A DNA stretch of 46,675 nt from Candidatus Saccharimonadota bacterium (GTDB lineage Bacteria > Patescibacteriota > Saccharimonadia > Saccharimonadales > Saccharimonadaceae), in NCBI GenBank assembly GCA_017511645.1, contig JAFWJH010000002.1, forward strand, positions 1 through 46,675. Direction: 5' to 3'. The notes beneath the pieces were generated by a model, which made no database searches, was not told the origin of the DNA, and saw nothing but the letters and a program-made list of their open reading frames with translations. Of this stretch, positions 39,913 through 46,675 are shown in pieces. How positions within the stretch are numbered: position 1 is the stretch's first letter; the number at the start of each line of letters is the position of its first letter. A program made the translations under genes and the position numbers.

Positions 39913-40883
39913 AGATGCCTCTTTTTGCGTCGTATAGTTTCTACAAACCAGTTTTTTATATATTTTATGGGGTCTATGATTAGATCGTGCGCTGGCACAT
40001 ATGCTACCACCTCGCCACCAAAGCCAGTTTTAAAAGTAGTTACACCAGCATAACGGTGATTCGGCTGACCAGCCGGGGCAATTCCCCATAGATTAAACCT
40101 CTCATACCCTTCGTTTTTTAGATCTCTTGTTGCCTGCCATAGCAAAGCATGTGCACCCGGCATTTTACGGTTTAGTGGGGTTGAGGCGGCTTCATAATAA
40201 TCGGCTTCCTTGCCATCCTTAATAATCATGCCGTAAGCGATCGGCTCGCCTTCATTAGTTTTTGCTATGTAAATTATAATATTTTTACCAAATGCTTCCC
40301 TCTCGGCCAGCAAAGTCTTGAGGTTTGGCGGAATGAAGTTTTGCCGCCTGGCCGTATCGGCCTGAACCTCGCGAAACTCTTTAAATATCGCCTCGTCATT
40401 GCTTTTTTCTACTTTTATTTCTAGTTTATCTGCTCGGCGCACGTCGTATCTGGTCTGCCGGCGCATATTACTAAGTAGCTTATCTTCTGACTGAGTCAAA
40501 TCTATAATCACAGTGTGCTCCGCCGCAAGGTGCATCGGTGCTTTCTTGAGCCCCATTTCCGCTAGTATCTGTAAGTTTTTGGTATTTTCAATTAGCTGCG
40601 GGCGTATTCGCACAAACACACACTTTTCGCGCTTAGCGATTTGCTTGATTTTGTCAAACACTGCCTTTACAGCCTTTTTATCATCCCAGTCAATCAGTGG
40701 CCCACAAGGTATCTCTAAATATCTACCCCGTTTGGCGTCGCGCACTATCATCAGCGCATACCCCTTGTCGTCAAAATTTTCGACAATTACTTTGTGTCCC
40801 AAGATTTCGTTCATCTTACCATAGCCCGGAGATTGTAAAAAGTTCGCTTCGGGGTGTTTTTTTGCTACTTCTGGCCAGCTCAT
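39909..40883 (-). CDS. FemAB-family peptidoglycan bridge aminoacyltransferase (first copy)
   Basis: 324 residues, same two-domain plan as its downstream paralogue: EANFLQSPGYGKMNEILGHKV, LEIPCGPLIDWDD, KCVFVRIRPQL, LSNMRRQTRYDVRRADK and RFNLWGIAPAG...HRYAGVTTFKTGFGG. FemX-like enzymes start the interpeptide bridge on lipid II at the membrane. It overlaps the upstream aminotransferase and the downstream copy by 4 nt each. Confidence 0.85.
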   Translation of the reverse strand: MSWPEVAKKHPEANFLQSPGYGKMNEILGHKVIVENFDDKGYALMIVRDAKRGRYLEIPCGPLIDWDDKKAVKAVFDKIKQIAKREKCVFVRIRPQLIENTKNLQILAEMGLKKAPMHLAAEHTVIIDLTQSEDKLLSNMRRQTRYDVRRADKLEIKVEKSNDEAIFKEFREVQADTARRQNFIPPNLKTLLAEREAFGKNIIIYIAKTNEGEPIAYGMIIKDGKEADYYEAASTPLNRKMPGAHALLWQATRDLKNEGYERFNLWGIAPAGQPNHRYAGVTTFKTGFGGEVVAYVPAHDLIIDPIKYIKNWFVETIRRKKRHL

Positions 40884-41983
40884 TTTATCTCCTCCCTATA
40901 TTCTGCGACAATTTCGTGCGCTTTTTTCAAATCTTTTTTGCTGTAAAAAGTTGGGTAATTAGTGATTTTTTCTGCCACCTCTACCGCTACCGGGCACTCA
41001 TTTTCCGGAAAATGAACTTTTTTGTAATACCGCTCAGGCGACACCGGCTTCTCGTACCAAACCCCACCAAAATAATAGCCAGATTTTTGTAGTTTTTTCA
41101 GCACCTCTTTTCTGTCGCGCACCAGGCAAAACTCTCTCAGTGGCTTTTCGCCCGACTTTTTTAAAGCCTTAAACTGCCGTAGGGCTAATTTCGCTTCAAA
41201 CTTCGCAATCTTGCGGTCTAAGTCTAGCGTATTGTCCGCCGATTTTTCTACCCAGTGAATCTTAACTAAGGCGCGCATCCAGGCGCCGCTAAGGTATATG
41301 TATGACAAACCCTGCGCGACAGCGCCAAACAGCGGGTAAAATCTCGCCCTCAAAGTGTCAGAGATTTTCGGAAGTTTGCTAGGCGCTTTAATGACGTTTT
41401 TATGGGGGTAACGCAATACTACCGCCCCGCCAGATATTGTATCAATTGCCTTGTCTTTGCCAAACGAAAACGCCGCTGCCGCCCCCACTGTGCCGGCCTC
41501 CCGCCCGTCTGGGTATTTCACCCCCGCCGAGTGCGCGAGATCTTCAATGATTGTCAAATTGTGCTTTTTGGCAAACTTTTCCACCGTCGCTACATCCACC
41601 GGGTTTCCGAGCGAGTTTTGGATAATAATGCCTTTAACGTTTTTAGATATTTCAAGTCTGCCCAAAGTTGTTGCATTATAATTCAAATCTTCACTTGAAA
41701 TATCCGCCCAGACTGGTGTAAGATGGGCTGCTTTTATGGCTTCGTATACAGCATAACAAGTAAACCCATTTACGATCACTGCATCCCCCGGTTCAAAATA
41801 AGCTTTAAGCGCTAATGCTAATGCCGAGCGCCCATTTTTGGTTAGTATTGCTTCCCCTTCATATTTTTGCCTCAAAAACTCACTAAGCTCTTGGTAGTCT
41901 TTTTTTCGCCCTACCGCAAAAGTATGCGCCAGGCGCTCTTTTCTACTATAGTTTGCCGCAAGCCCTAGAAAGTGGTGTTTCAC
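40880..41983 (-). CDS. DegT/DnrJ/EryC1-type PLP aminotransferase-like protein
   Basis: 367 residues, PLP fold type I. VIVNGFTCYAVYEAIKAAHLTPVWADI is the DegT substrate/PLP region, IIEDLAHSAG has the PLP-binding Asp, and SFGKDKAIDTISGGAVV carries the likely Schiff-base Lys. DegT enzymes transaminate nucleotide-linked keto sugars. Here it sits inside a MurF/FemAB operon, so it may act on a wall precursor or sugar. It overlaps its neighbours by 4 nt each side. Confidence 0.75.
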   Translation of the reverse strand: MKHHFLGLAANYSRKERLAHTFAVGRKKDYQELSEFLRQKYEGEAILTKNGRSALALALKAYFEPGDAVIVNGFTCYAVYEAIKAAHLTPVWADISSEDLNYNATTLGRLEISKNVKGIIIQNSLGNPVDVATVEKFAKKHNLTIIEDLAHSAGVKYPDGREAGTVGAAAAFSFGKDKAIDTISGGAVVLRYPHKNVIKAPSKLPKISDTLRARFYPLFGAVAQGLSYIYLSGAWMRALVKIHWVEKSADNTLDLDRKIAKFEAKLALRQFKALKKSGEKPLREFCLVRDRKEVLKKLQKSGYYFGGVWYEKPVSPERYYKKVHFPENECPVAVEVAEKITNYPTFYSKKDLKKAHEIVAEYREEIK

Positions 41984-42660
41984 TTTTTAATCCTCTGAAT
42001 TAGAGCCGTTAGCACTCGCGCTAGCTCATCTGGGCTAGAAATATATGGCGCATGAGTCCAATTGGCATAAAACTTCAATTCCGCATTTGGTAGTTTTTCG
42101 TACATAACGGTAGCTTGCCGGGGTGGTGTTACCGTGTCTTTTTTGCCCCACAGGATAAAAGTTTTGGTCTCCACTTTACTAAAATCTAGATTTTTGTCTG
42201 ACTCGAGCATGTTTGTTAGGGTTTGCTTCATATTCTCCGGAGCTTTAGAATAATCAGTCGAACCGGTAATTTTGTGGAATACTTTATCTGCTAATGGGAT
42301 TTTCTTTAAGGGTTTACCAATTTTGGCTATTTTTTCTATAACCTTTTTCTTAGCAGAGGACTCATATACGCCAGCTGCATCTAATAGAATTAAATATTTT
42401 AGCTTTTCTGGCTTTTCTGCACAGAGGTTTAATAGGATTCTTCCCCCATTAGAATGTCCTAAAGCGACTGCGCCATCTGGGATGTTTTTGTTCGCCCATT
42501 TTACGTAATCATCGATCGTAAAAACCTTTTTTGAATCTTCTGTAAGCCCTGGCACATGCAACATTTTTACACTAATGCCATTATCTCGTAAGGTCGCGAG
42601 AGTAGTTTTCCACGGCTCCACTGTATATGTCCAACCATGAATAATATATAAATCAGCCAT
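41980..42660 (-). CDS. Alpha/beta hydrolase
   Basis: 226 residues. LYIIHGWTYTVEPW (oxyanion region), nucleophile elbow GHSNGG (Ser at about 70), a cap region (about 115-160), acid in LWGKKDTVTPP and catalytic His in NWTHAPY. No signal peptide, so cytosolic. The substrate is unknown. It lies in the wall-precursor operon, 39 nt after the murF-like gene with GGAGGGAAGA as ribosome-binding site, so an ester- or amide-hydrolysing role in precursor or lipid metabolism is possible. Confidence 0.75.
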   Translation of the reverse strand: MADLYIIHGWTYTVEPWKTTLATLRDNGISVKMLHVPGLTEDSKKVFTIDDYVKWANKNIPDGAVALGHSNGGRILLNLCAEKPEKLKYLILLDAAGVYESSAKKKVIEKIAKIGKPLKKIPLADKVFHKITGSTDYSKAPENMKQTLTNMLESDKNLDFSKVETKTFILWGKKDTVTPPRQATVMYEKLPNAELKFYANWTHAPYISSPDELARVLTALIQRIKK

Positions 42661-42699
42661 TTCTTCCCTCCTTTTTTATTTTGCACCCAAACCTCAAAA

Positions 42700-43971
42700 T
42701 CACGAATCCAGCCCCCAGCTCTTACGCCGATTTACGGCAGCTTTTTCGCGCCGGCATAGTTTCTTTGCGTCTTTGGGGTCGGCCAGCAATTTTTCGATCA
42801 CCCATTCTAAATATTGGCTGCCCTTAAATATCAAAGTCTCGTGGCCTTTGCTGCGCTTCTCGATATACTCTAAAGCCTTTCTTGGGTCAGAGGTTGCCAC
42901 AGCTGATACCCCTATTTTTTTCAGCTCTGGTGCGGTGTATTTTTTGGTGCGGCGCCCTACCAAGATTACCTTTTCCGGCTTTACATCGGCGATTAGCTTA
43001 GCTAGTTTCTTATGCTCTTGTTCCTCTGTTGAGCCTTGGTCTACGATATCACCAATCACTAACCACTTGTGGTCGGCATGCATCCGTTTGGTCATATCAA
43101 GGATTGATGCTACTGATATTAGATGCGCGTTATAGCTACTATCTACAATTTCGAGCCCATTTTTACCCTTGAAATACGAACTTCTGCCTGGTGCCAGCCG
43201 CATATTCGAAAAATCTGTCTTAAATGGCATCTTGAGGTATTTCATCAGATCTTGTAATACCAACAAATTAAAAGCAATATCTTTTGGCTCGGGGTGATCA
43301 AAATGGAAAGTCGTGTCCCCGTAGGTAAAATCGGTTGAGTTAGGATAAACTACATATTTTTTGATCTCAGTCTTCTTGATTGGTATCACTTTAGCGGTGA
43401 TATCTTTGGTCGCGGTCTTCATTACCTTAGAATCCGCGTCGATATATACTCGCTTGGTGGTATTTTGTGGTAAATTAGCAAACTCTGCCGCAATTGCTTC
43501 ATCTAGGCTCTTAAATCTACCATCTTTCACCTCTTTTTCAAACTGTGCCGCATGCGACCTCCCAATCGATACCCAGATCGTCACCTCTGGTTTCAACCAT
43601 TCGGCCAAAAACTCCGTCTCGTGTGGGCGTTCACCGTCGATCTCTACCACATAGAACTTCTCCTTGTGGCGATGAAAAACTGACCTAAACGGCGCCGCTA
43701 TCAGAAGATAAATCCAGCGTAATTTAGACCCTCGGATCCCCTTGAGCCCTAAGATATCAAAAGACACCCCAAAGGCCGAATTAGCATCATGCGAATAATG
43801 CGCTTTTTTACCCATTTCACTCTCTACGAGGTTCAGCATCGTAGTCTTGCCGGCCGAGCCAGTAATAGCAATTACGCGTGGCTTCCATCTCTGTAGAGCT
43901 CGGTCCGCAAAATGCCGAAAATATTTCGCCGCTACGAAATAAAAACGCTTTTTAAACTTAGCAAAAGACAT
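42700..43971 (-). CDS. murF: MurF-like Mur ligase (UDP-MurNAc-tripeptide:D-Ala-D-Ala ligase family)
   Basis: 423 residues. P-loop ITGSAGKTTMLNL (about 36-48), NSAFGVSFDIL, VVEIDGERPHETEFLAEWLKPEVTIWVSIGRSHAAQF (equivalent of the MurF EMGAN..NIGxAHxxxF block), the ATP/adenine motif VDSSYNAHLIS and a C-terminal domain with GDIVDQG. It should complete the pentapeptide stem. Compared with standard MurF (about 450) the first uridine-binding domain is nearly absent (about 30 residues), so the substrate may differ. First gene of the five-gene operon; leaderless promoter. Confidence 0.8.
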   Translation of the reverse strand: MSFAKFKKRFYFVAAKYFRHFADRALQRWKPRVIAITGSAGKTTMLNLVESEMGKKAHYSHDANSAFGVSFDILGLKGIRGSKLRWIYLLIAAPFRSVFHRHKEKFYVVEIDGERPHETEFLAEWLKPEVTIWVSIGRSHAAQFEKEVKDGRFKSLDEAIAAEFANLPQNTTKRVYIDADSKVMKTATKDITAKVIPIKKTEIKKYVVYPNSTDFTYGDTTFHFDHPEPKDIAFNLLVLQDLMKYLKMPFKTDFSNMRLAPGRSSYFKGKNGLEIVDSSYNAHLISVASILDMTKRMHADHKWLVIGDIVDQGSTEEQEHKKLAKLIADVKPEKVILVGRRTKKYTAPELKKIGVSAVATSDPRKALEYIEKRSKGHETLIFKGSQYLEWVIEKLLADPKDAKKLCRREKAAVNRRKSWGLDS

Positions 43972-43977
43972 ACGTCA

Positions 43978-43983
43978 ATTATA
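43978..43983 (-). promoter_or_regulatory. Extended -10 of the murF-femAB operon (leaderless)
   Basis: TGGTATAAT on the minus strand, ending six bases before ATG 43971. Confidence 0.65.
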
Positions 43984-44044
43984 CCACAGGCTAGTCCAAA
44001 ATACGAGACTGAGACAAAATACTTGCAAAATACACAAAAGTGTG

Positions 44045-44113
44045 CTATAATAATAAATGGCCGTGGATAAGGCCTAATTTTTATCTTATCCACGAGTACT
44101 TTCAAAAGAGGAG
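44045..44113 (+). promoter_or_regulatory. manC promoter and hairpin leader
   Basis: Extended -10 TGCTATAAT (box at about 44045-44050). The leader forms a perfect 10-bp hairpin, CGTGGATAAG (44062-44071) with CTTATCCACG (44085-44094). TTATCCACG is one base from the DnaA box. GAGGAGGT (about 44108-44115) is the ribosome-binding site. Confidence 0.6.
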
Positions 44114-44123
44114 GTCCTATGAT

Positions 44124-45320
44124 ATGGAAAGAGGACACTTATGGGTGGCCGTCATTGCTGGTGGCCAGGGCACGAGATTATTCCCAATCTCACACTTAGA
44201 GAGGCCAAAACAGTTCTGTCAACTTGATGAACACAACAGTTTTATTCAAGCAGCCACCGAAAATTTCAAATCAGTCGGCATCAAACCTACTCAAATGTTC
44301 GTCGTGACTACTAATGACAACCAACTTCAGTTGGCCAAGGATCAATGTCTTGAAAGAGGGGTTCTTTCTCAAAACATCAAAGAGTTCAATCCTTCGCTCG
44401 GCTATGCTGGTAGTATGATTGAAGCAGCAAAAGAAATTTATGCGATGGATCCGGAAGCGATCATTATCAATACACCGTCGGACCAGTATGTGGATGCAGA
44501 TGATTCATTCTATGTTGCCATCGAAGATGCTGTCACGGCAGCTAAGAATGGCAAAGCAGCGATCGTTTGTGTCAAGGTGAACGATATTGTTACCGCTATG
44601 GGCTGCGGCCATGCGGTCTATGACGAAAATTCACCTGGCCCTTGCTTTAGGTTGACTGGCGAGAGATTTATTGAAAAACCTGTTCGCGAGATTGCTGATA
44701 AGCTGATGCGCCAAGGCAATTCTGCCGTTAATACTGGCATTAATGTCTGGAAAGCGAAACTTATTGTCGATACCTTTGCTAACAGAGATTATGTTGGCAT
44801 CGAGACAGACGAACTGATGGATTCATTCGGTGATAACATTGAAGTGTCAGTCGGCACCTTCAAGTGGCGCGATTGCGGTACGTTGAAATCTCTTTATGAG
44901 ATATCCAAGAAATCAGCCAACCACAAGAATGTTCGTCTCGGCGGCGGCACTCTCGAGTACGATAATTGTCGCAACAGCCTGCTTTATGCCGGCAGAGGAA
45001 TGAATTTGCGCATTTATGGCGCCGATGGCGACGCTGTGATTGCTACAAGCGTTAACGAAAAAACCATTGTCGTTATCGCAAAACTGTCTGACAGCCAAAA
45101 AATCAAACTTTTGGCCGAAGATTATTACGATCATGCAGAAATCTTGAGTGATGATTTTTCAATGGGCGCCCGTAATAACATGGTGCTCGAATCAAATATC
45201 TCGGACGAAGTTGTGATCGGCTTTGTAGGTGTCAACAAGTACGCCGTTTATGCGCACCGCGAGCCTAATGGTGAAATTACCATAGTAGTTTCTCAGCAGC
45301 TTACTACTAAAACCTCCTAA
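44124..45320 (+). CDS. manC: Mannose-1-phosphate guanylyltransferase
   Basis: 398 residues from ATG 44124 (MERGHLWVAVIAGGQGTRLFP); GAGGAGG lies about ten bases upstream, and longer in-frame starts run through the leader hairpin. Motifs: AGGQGTRLFPIS...RPKQFCQL (nucleotide loop), NTPSDQYV, FIEKP, NTGINVWKA. It makes GDP-mannose. The AlgA-type isomerase cupin is missing. A C-terminal left-handed beta-helix-like region is present. It is the only plus-strand gene right of the dif-like site. Confidence 0.9.
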   Translation: MERGHLWVAVIAGGQGTRLFPISHLERPKQFCQLDEHNSFIQAATENFKSVGIKPTQMFVVTTNDNQLQLAKDQCLERGVLSQNIKEFNPSLGYAGSMIEAAKEIYAMDPEAIIINTPSDQYVDADDSFYVAIEDAVTAAKNGKAAIVCVKVNDIVTAMGCGHAVYDENSPGPCFRLTGERFIEKPVREIADKLMRQGNSAVNTGINVWKAKLIVDTFANRDYVGIETDELMDSFGDNIEVSVGTFKWRDCGTLKSLYEISKKSANHKNVRLGGGTLEYDNCRNSLLYAGRGMNLRIYGADGDAVIATSVNEKTIVVIAKLSDSQKIKLLAEDYYDHAEILSDDFSMGARNNMVLESNISDEVVIGFVGVNKYAVYAHREPNGEITIVVSQQLTTKTS

Positions 45321-45335
45321 CCCTCATAGGGCAAT

Positions 45336-45366
45336 ACCCTCGCTCTTGTGGCGGGGGTTATTTTTA
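45336..45366 (+). terminator. Rho-independent terminator after manC
   Basis: CCCTCGC (45337-45343) pairs with GCGGGGG (45351-45357), followed by TTATTTTTAT. Confidence 0.85.
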
Positions 45367-45387
45367 TCTCGCATTATTTTTACATCA

Positions 45388-45414
45388 AAAATCCCCGACT
45401 TAGCCGGGGATTTT
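45388..45414. terminator. Bidirectional terminator between manC and rpsJ
   Basis: AAAATCCCCG (45388-45397) and CGGGGATTTT (45405-45414), loop of 7 nt, with T and A tracts on both sides. It mainly ends the minus-strand rpsJ transcript. Confidence 0.92.
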
Positions 45415-45417
45415 GTT

Positions 45418-45744
45418 TTACATCTTGATTTCGGCATCTACGCCAGCTGGGAGGGAGAGATTTTGCAAGCTCTCGATCGTCTTTGGAGTAGCGTTGCTGA
45501 TGTCGATCAAACGCTTGTGGACTTTCATCTCAAAAGCTTCACCGCCAGTCTTATAGACGTGTGGCGACTTCACTACGGTGAAAGTGCTACGCTTGGTAGG
45601 TAGAGGAATTGGCCCACTTACACTTGCGCCGGTACGGATCGCAGTATCTACGATCTGACGAGCACTTTGATCGATCACGCGGTGATCATAAGCCTTCAAT
45701 CTAATACGGATCTTGAGACCTTCATTTTTCTTTGCTTCTGCCAT
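45418..45744 (-). CDS. rpsJ: 30S ribosomal protein S10
   Basis: 108 residues: [71 protein letters not shown] is the standard S10 sequence including the RNA-binding loop. S10 is part of the 30S head and of NusB-S10 antitermination. Here it is not followed by rplC; a terminator follows directly, so the usual S10 operon is broken. GGAAAAA precedes the ATG and an extended -10 TGGTATAAT lies at complement 45834-45839. Confidence 0.97.
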   Translation of the reverse strand: MAEAKKNEGLKIRIRLKAYDHRVIDQSARQIVDTAIRTGASVSGPIPLPTKRSTFTVVKSPHVYKTGGEAFEMKVHKRLIDISNATPKTIESLQNLSLPAGVDAEIKM

Positions 45745-45839
45745 TTTTTCCTTTCTTCCCTATAACCTTAGGTTTACGCTTAGATGGTAGCCGTTAAGTT
45801 TTTAGGGGTAGATAATTAGTTTACTATAACCCCATTATA
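45745..45839 (-). promoter_or_regulatory. rpsJ promoter and leader
   Basis: Extended -10 TGGTATAAT (complement 45834-45839), then a leader of about 85 nt containing the direct repeat GGTTATAG and an AGGGAA copy near the ribosome-binding site. A regulatory role is possible but not shown. Confidence 0.55.
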
Positions 45840-45867
45840 CCACACTTCTTCCCAAAAATCAAACTAG

Positions 45868-46155
45868 CTATTTTTTCTCAACGAAGATTCTTAGTTCGTG
45901 ATAATAATAAATATTTCCCAAAATAAACACTGCCACAAACAAGAAGAACGTCCCCAGGATTGGGTAAAACAGATTATATTCTGGCACTACTATTGCCGCT
46001 ACTACTAAACCTAACATCACCAAGAACGCCATCATCGGTACAAAATAAGCCAAGAAAAACACTGTCCTTCCATATAGGGTGCCAGAAAAATCACGTAGTA
46101 ATTTTCGCATCTCCTTAATGTTCAAACTATAAATATTCTTTTTCTCGCTCATCAT
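45868..46155 (-). CDS. Small two-helix membrane protein
   Basis: 95 residues: a basic cytoplasmic start (about 1-30), then two membrane helices (about 32-52 and 60-82) and a short tail. No family recognised. It sits between tuf and rpsJ with its own extended -10 (TGTTATAAT, complement 46177-46182) and AAGGAG ribosome-binding site. An inner-membrane protein of unknown function. Confidence 0.65.
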   Translation of the reverse strand: MMSEKKNIYSLNIKEMRKLLRDFSGTLYGRTVFFLAYFVPMMAFLVMLGLVVAAIVVPEYNLFYPILGTFFLFVAVFILGNIYYYHELRIFVEKK

Positions 46156-46184
46156 ACTCCTTATGCTTATAAAAACATTATAAC

Positions 46185-46210
46185 AAAAAATCCCCCTTTC
46201 GGGGGATTTT
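46185..46210 (-). terminator. Terminator after tuf
   Basis: TCCCCC (46191-46196), TTTC loop, GGGGGA (46201-46206), flanked by A and T runs; works in both directions but lies 18 nt after the tuf stop. Confidence 0.9.
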
Positions 46211-46227
46211 CCGGTATCAAATTAGGA

Positions 46228-46675
46228 TTATTTGATAACTTTTGTGATCACACCGGAACCAACGGTCTTGCCGCCTTCACGGATAGCAAAACGATCTTGC
46301 TCGTTCATAGCCACTGGAGCGAGCAACTTAACCTTGAAGGTTACTTGGTCACCAGGCATGACGATTTCCTTGTCAGCTGGAAGCTCTACTTCACCAGTCA
46401 CGTCAGTGGTGCGGAAGTAGAATTGTGGCTTGTAGCCCTTAGAAAATGGAGTGTGGCGACCACCTTCCTCTTTCTTAAGGATATAGACCTGTGCTTCAAA
46501 CTCAGTGTGTGGAGTAATCGAACCAGGAGCAGCGATAACTTGACCGCGCTCGATTTGATCACGCTCGATACCACGAAGTAGAAGACCAGCGTTATCGCCA
46601 GCTTGGCCTTGATCAAGAGTCTTGTGGAAGGCTTCGATACCAGTCACGACAGACTTTTGAGTGTCTTTAAGACCA
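46228..46675 (-). CDS. tuf: Elongation factor Tu, C-terminal part (runs off the window)
   Basis: Domains II and III of EF-Tu: [97 protein letters not shown] and [21 protein letters not shown]. The G domain is beyond the right edge. EF-Tu delivers aminoacyl-tRNA to the ribosome. Order tuf, small membrane gene, rpsJ is a relic of the str/S10 arrangement. Confidence 0.97.
   Translation of the reverse strand, partial: GLKDTQKSVVTGIEAFHKTLDQGQAGDNAGLLLRGIERDQIERGQVIAAPGSITPHTEFEAQVYILKKEEGGRHTPFSKGYKPQFYFRTTDVTGEVELPADKEIVMPGDQVTFKVKLLAPVAMNEQDRFAIREGGKTVGSGVITKVIK

Noticed and set aside
1-46675. CRISPR arrays, insertion sequences or prophage genes
   Set aside because: No regularly spaced repeats, transposase or phage structural genes were found.

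Overview
This window looks like a chromosomal segment of a Candidatus Saccharibacteria (TM7, CPR) genome. Seen in the sequence: moderate GC, very tight gene packing, a KGG-repeat small basic protein, a DUF5663-like small protein, FISUMP/C-type-lectin-like surface proteins and a FemAB/MurF wall-bridge operon. TGA acts as a stop (rsmH and mraY end in it), so this is not the Gracilibacteria code. The lineage is inferred from protein character only.

Layout. 0-10 kb: outward promoter at the left edge, KGG protein, ROK kinase plus HExxH protein, rpsA with a folded leader, AMP-forming acyl ligase, glycosyltransferase, small-export membrane protein, a membrane-anchored protein needing a -1 frameshift, tRNA-Asn, infB, a DUF5663-like gene, def-fmt. 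10-18 kb: a structured leader RNA and a FISUMP surface protein ending in a DGR-type variable region, then priA, a winged-helix gene, recJ, a CYTH protein and a lone DUF4868 (KwaB-like) gene. 18-25.6 kb: a trimmed division/cell-wall cluster rsmH-ftsL-ftsI-mraY-ftsW-murG-ftsQ-like, with a 21-aa ORF and folded RNA between rsmH and ftsL. 25.7-28 kb: a second large surface protein with a probable variable C-terminus. 27.95-28.58 kb: non-coding, with a dif-like inverted repeat. 28.6-46.7 kb: mostly minus-strand genes: VirD4/TraD-like ATPase, sigma4-HARE protein, dnaE operon, galU, HdeD-like protein, the murF-hydrolase-aminotransferase-femAB-femAB operon, manC (plus strand), then rpsJ, a small membrane protein and the 3' part of tuf.

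The strongest system-level signal is a replication-terminus signature at about 28.4 kb. Gene orientation switches there. The hexamer AGGGAA is almost always on the plus strand to its left (28 of 30 in my hand count, even inside minus-strand genes) and on the minus strand to its right (11 of 12). A dif-like dyad sits at the switch. This looks like a KOPS- or Chi-type polar motif converging on a XerCD/FtsK resolution site.

Two further themes stand out. First, there are two surface proteins whose C-terminal ends look like diversity-generating-retroelement variable regions, with no reverse transcriptase or template repeat in the window. Second, promoters follow a uniform grammar: nearly all carry an extended -10 (TGnTATAAT), and eleven genes have the -10 exactly 6 nt before the ATG, which predicts leaderless mRNAs and corrects three start codons.
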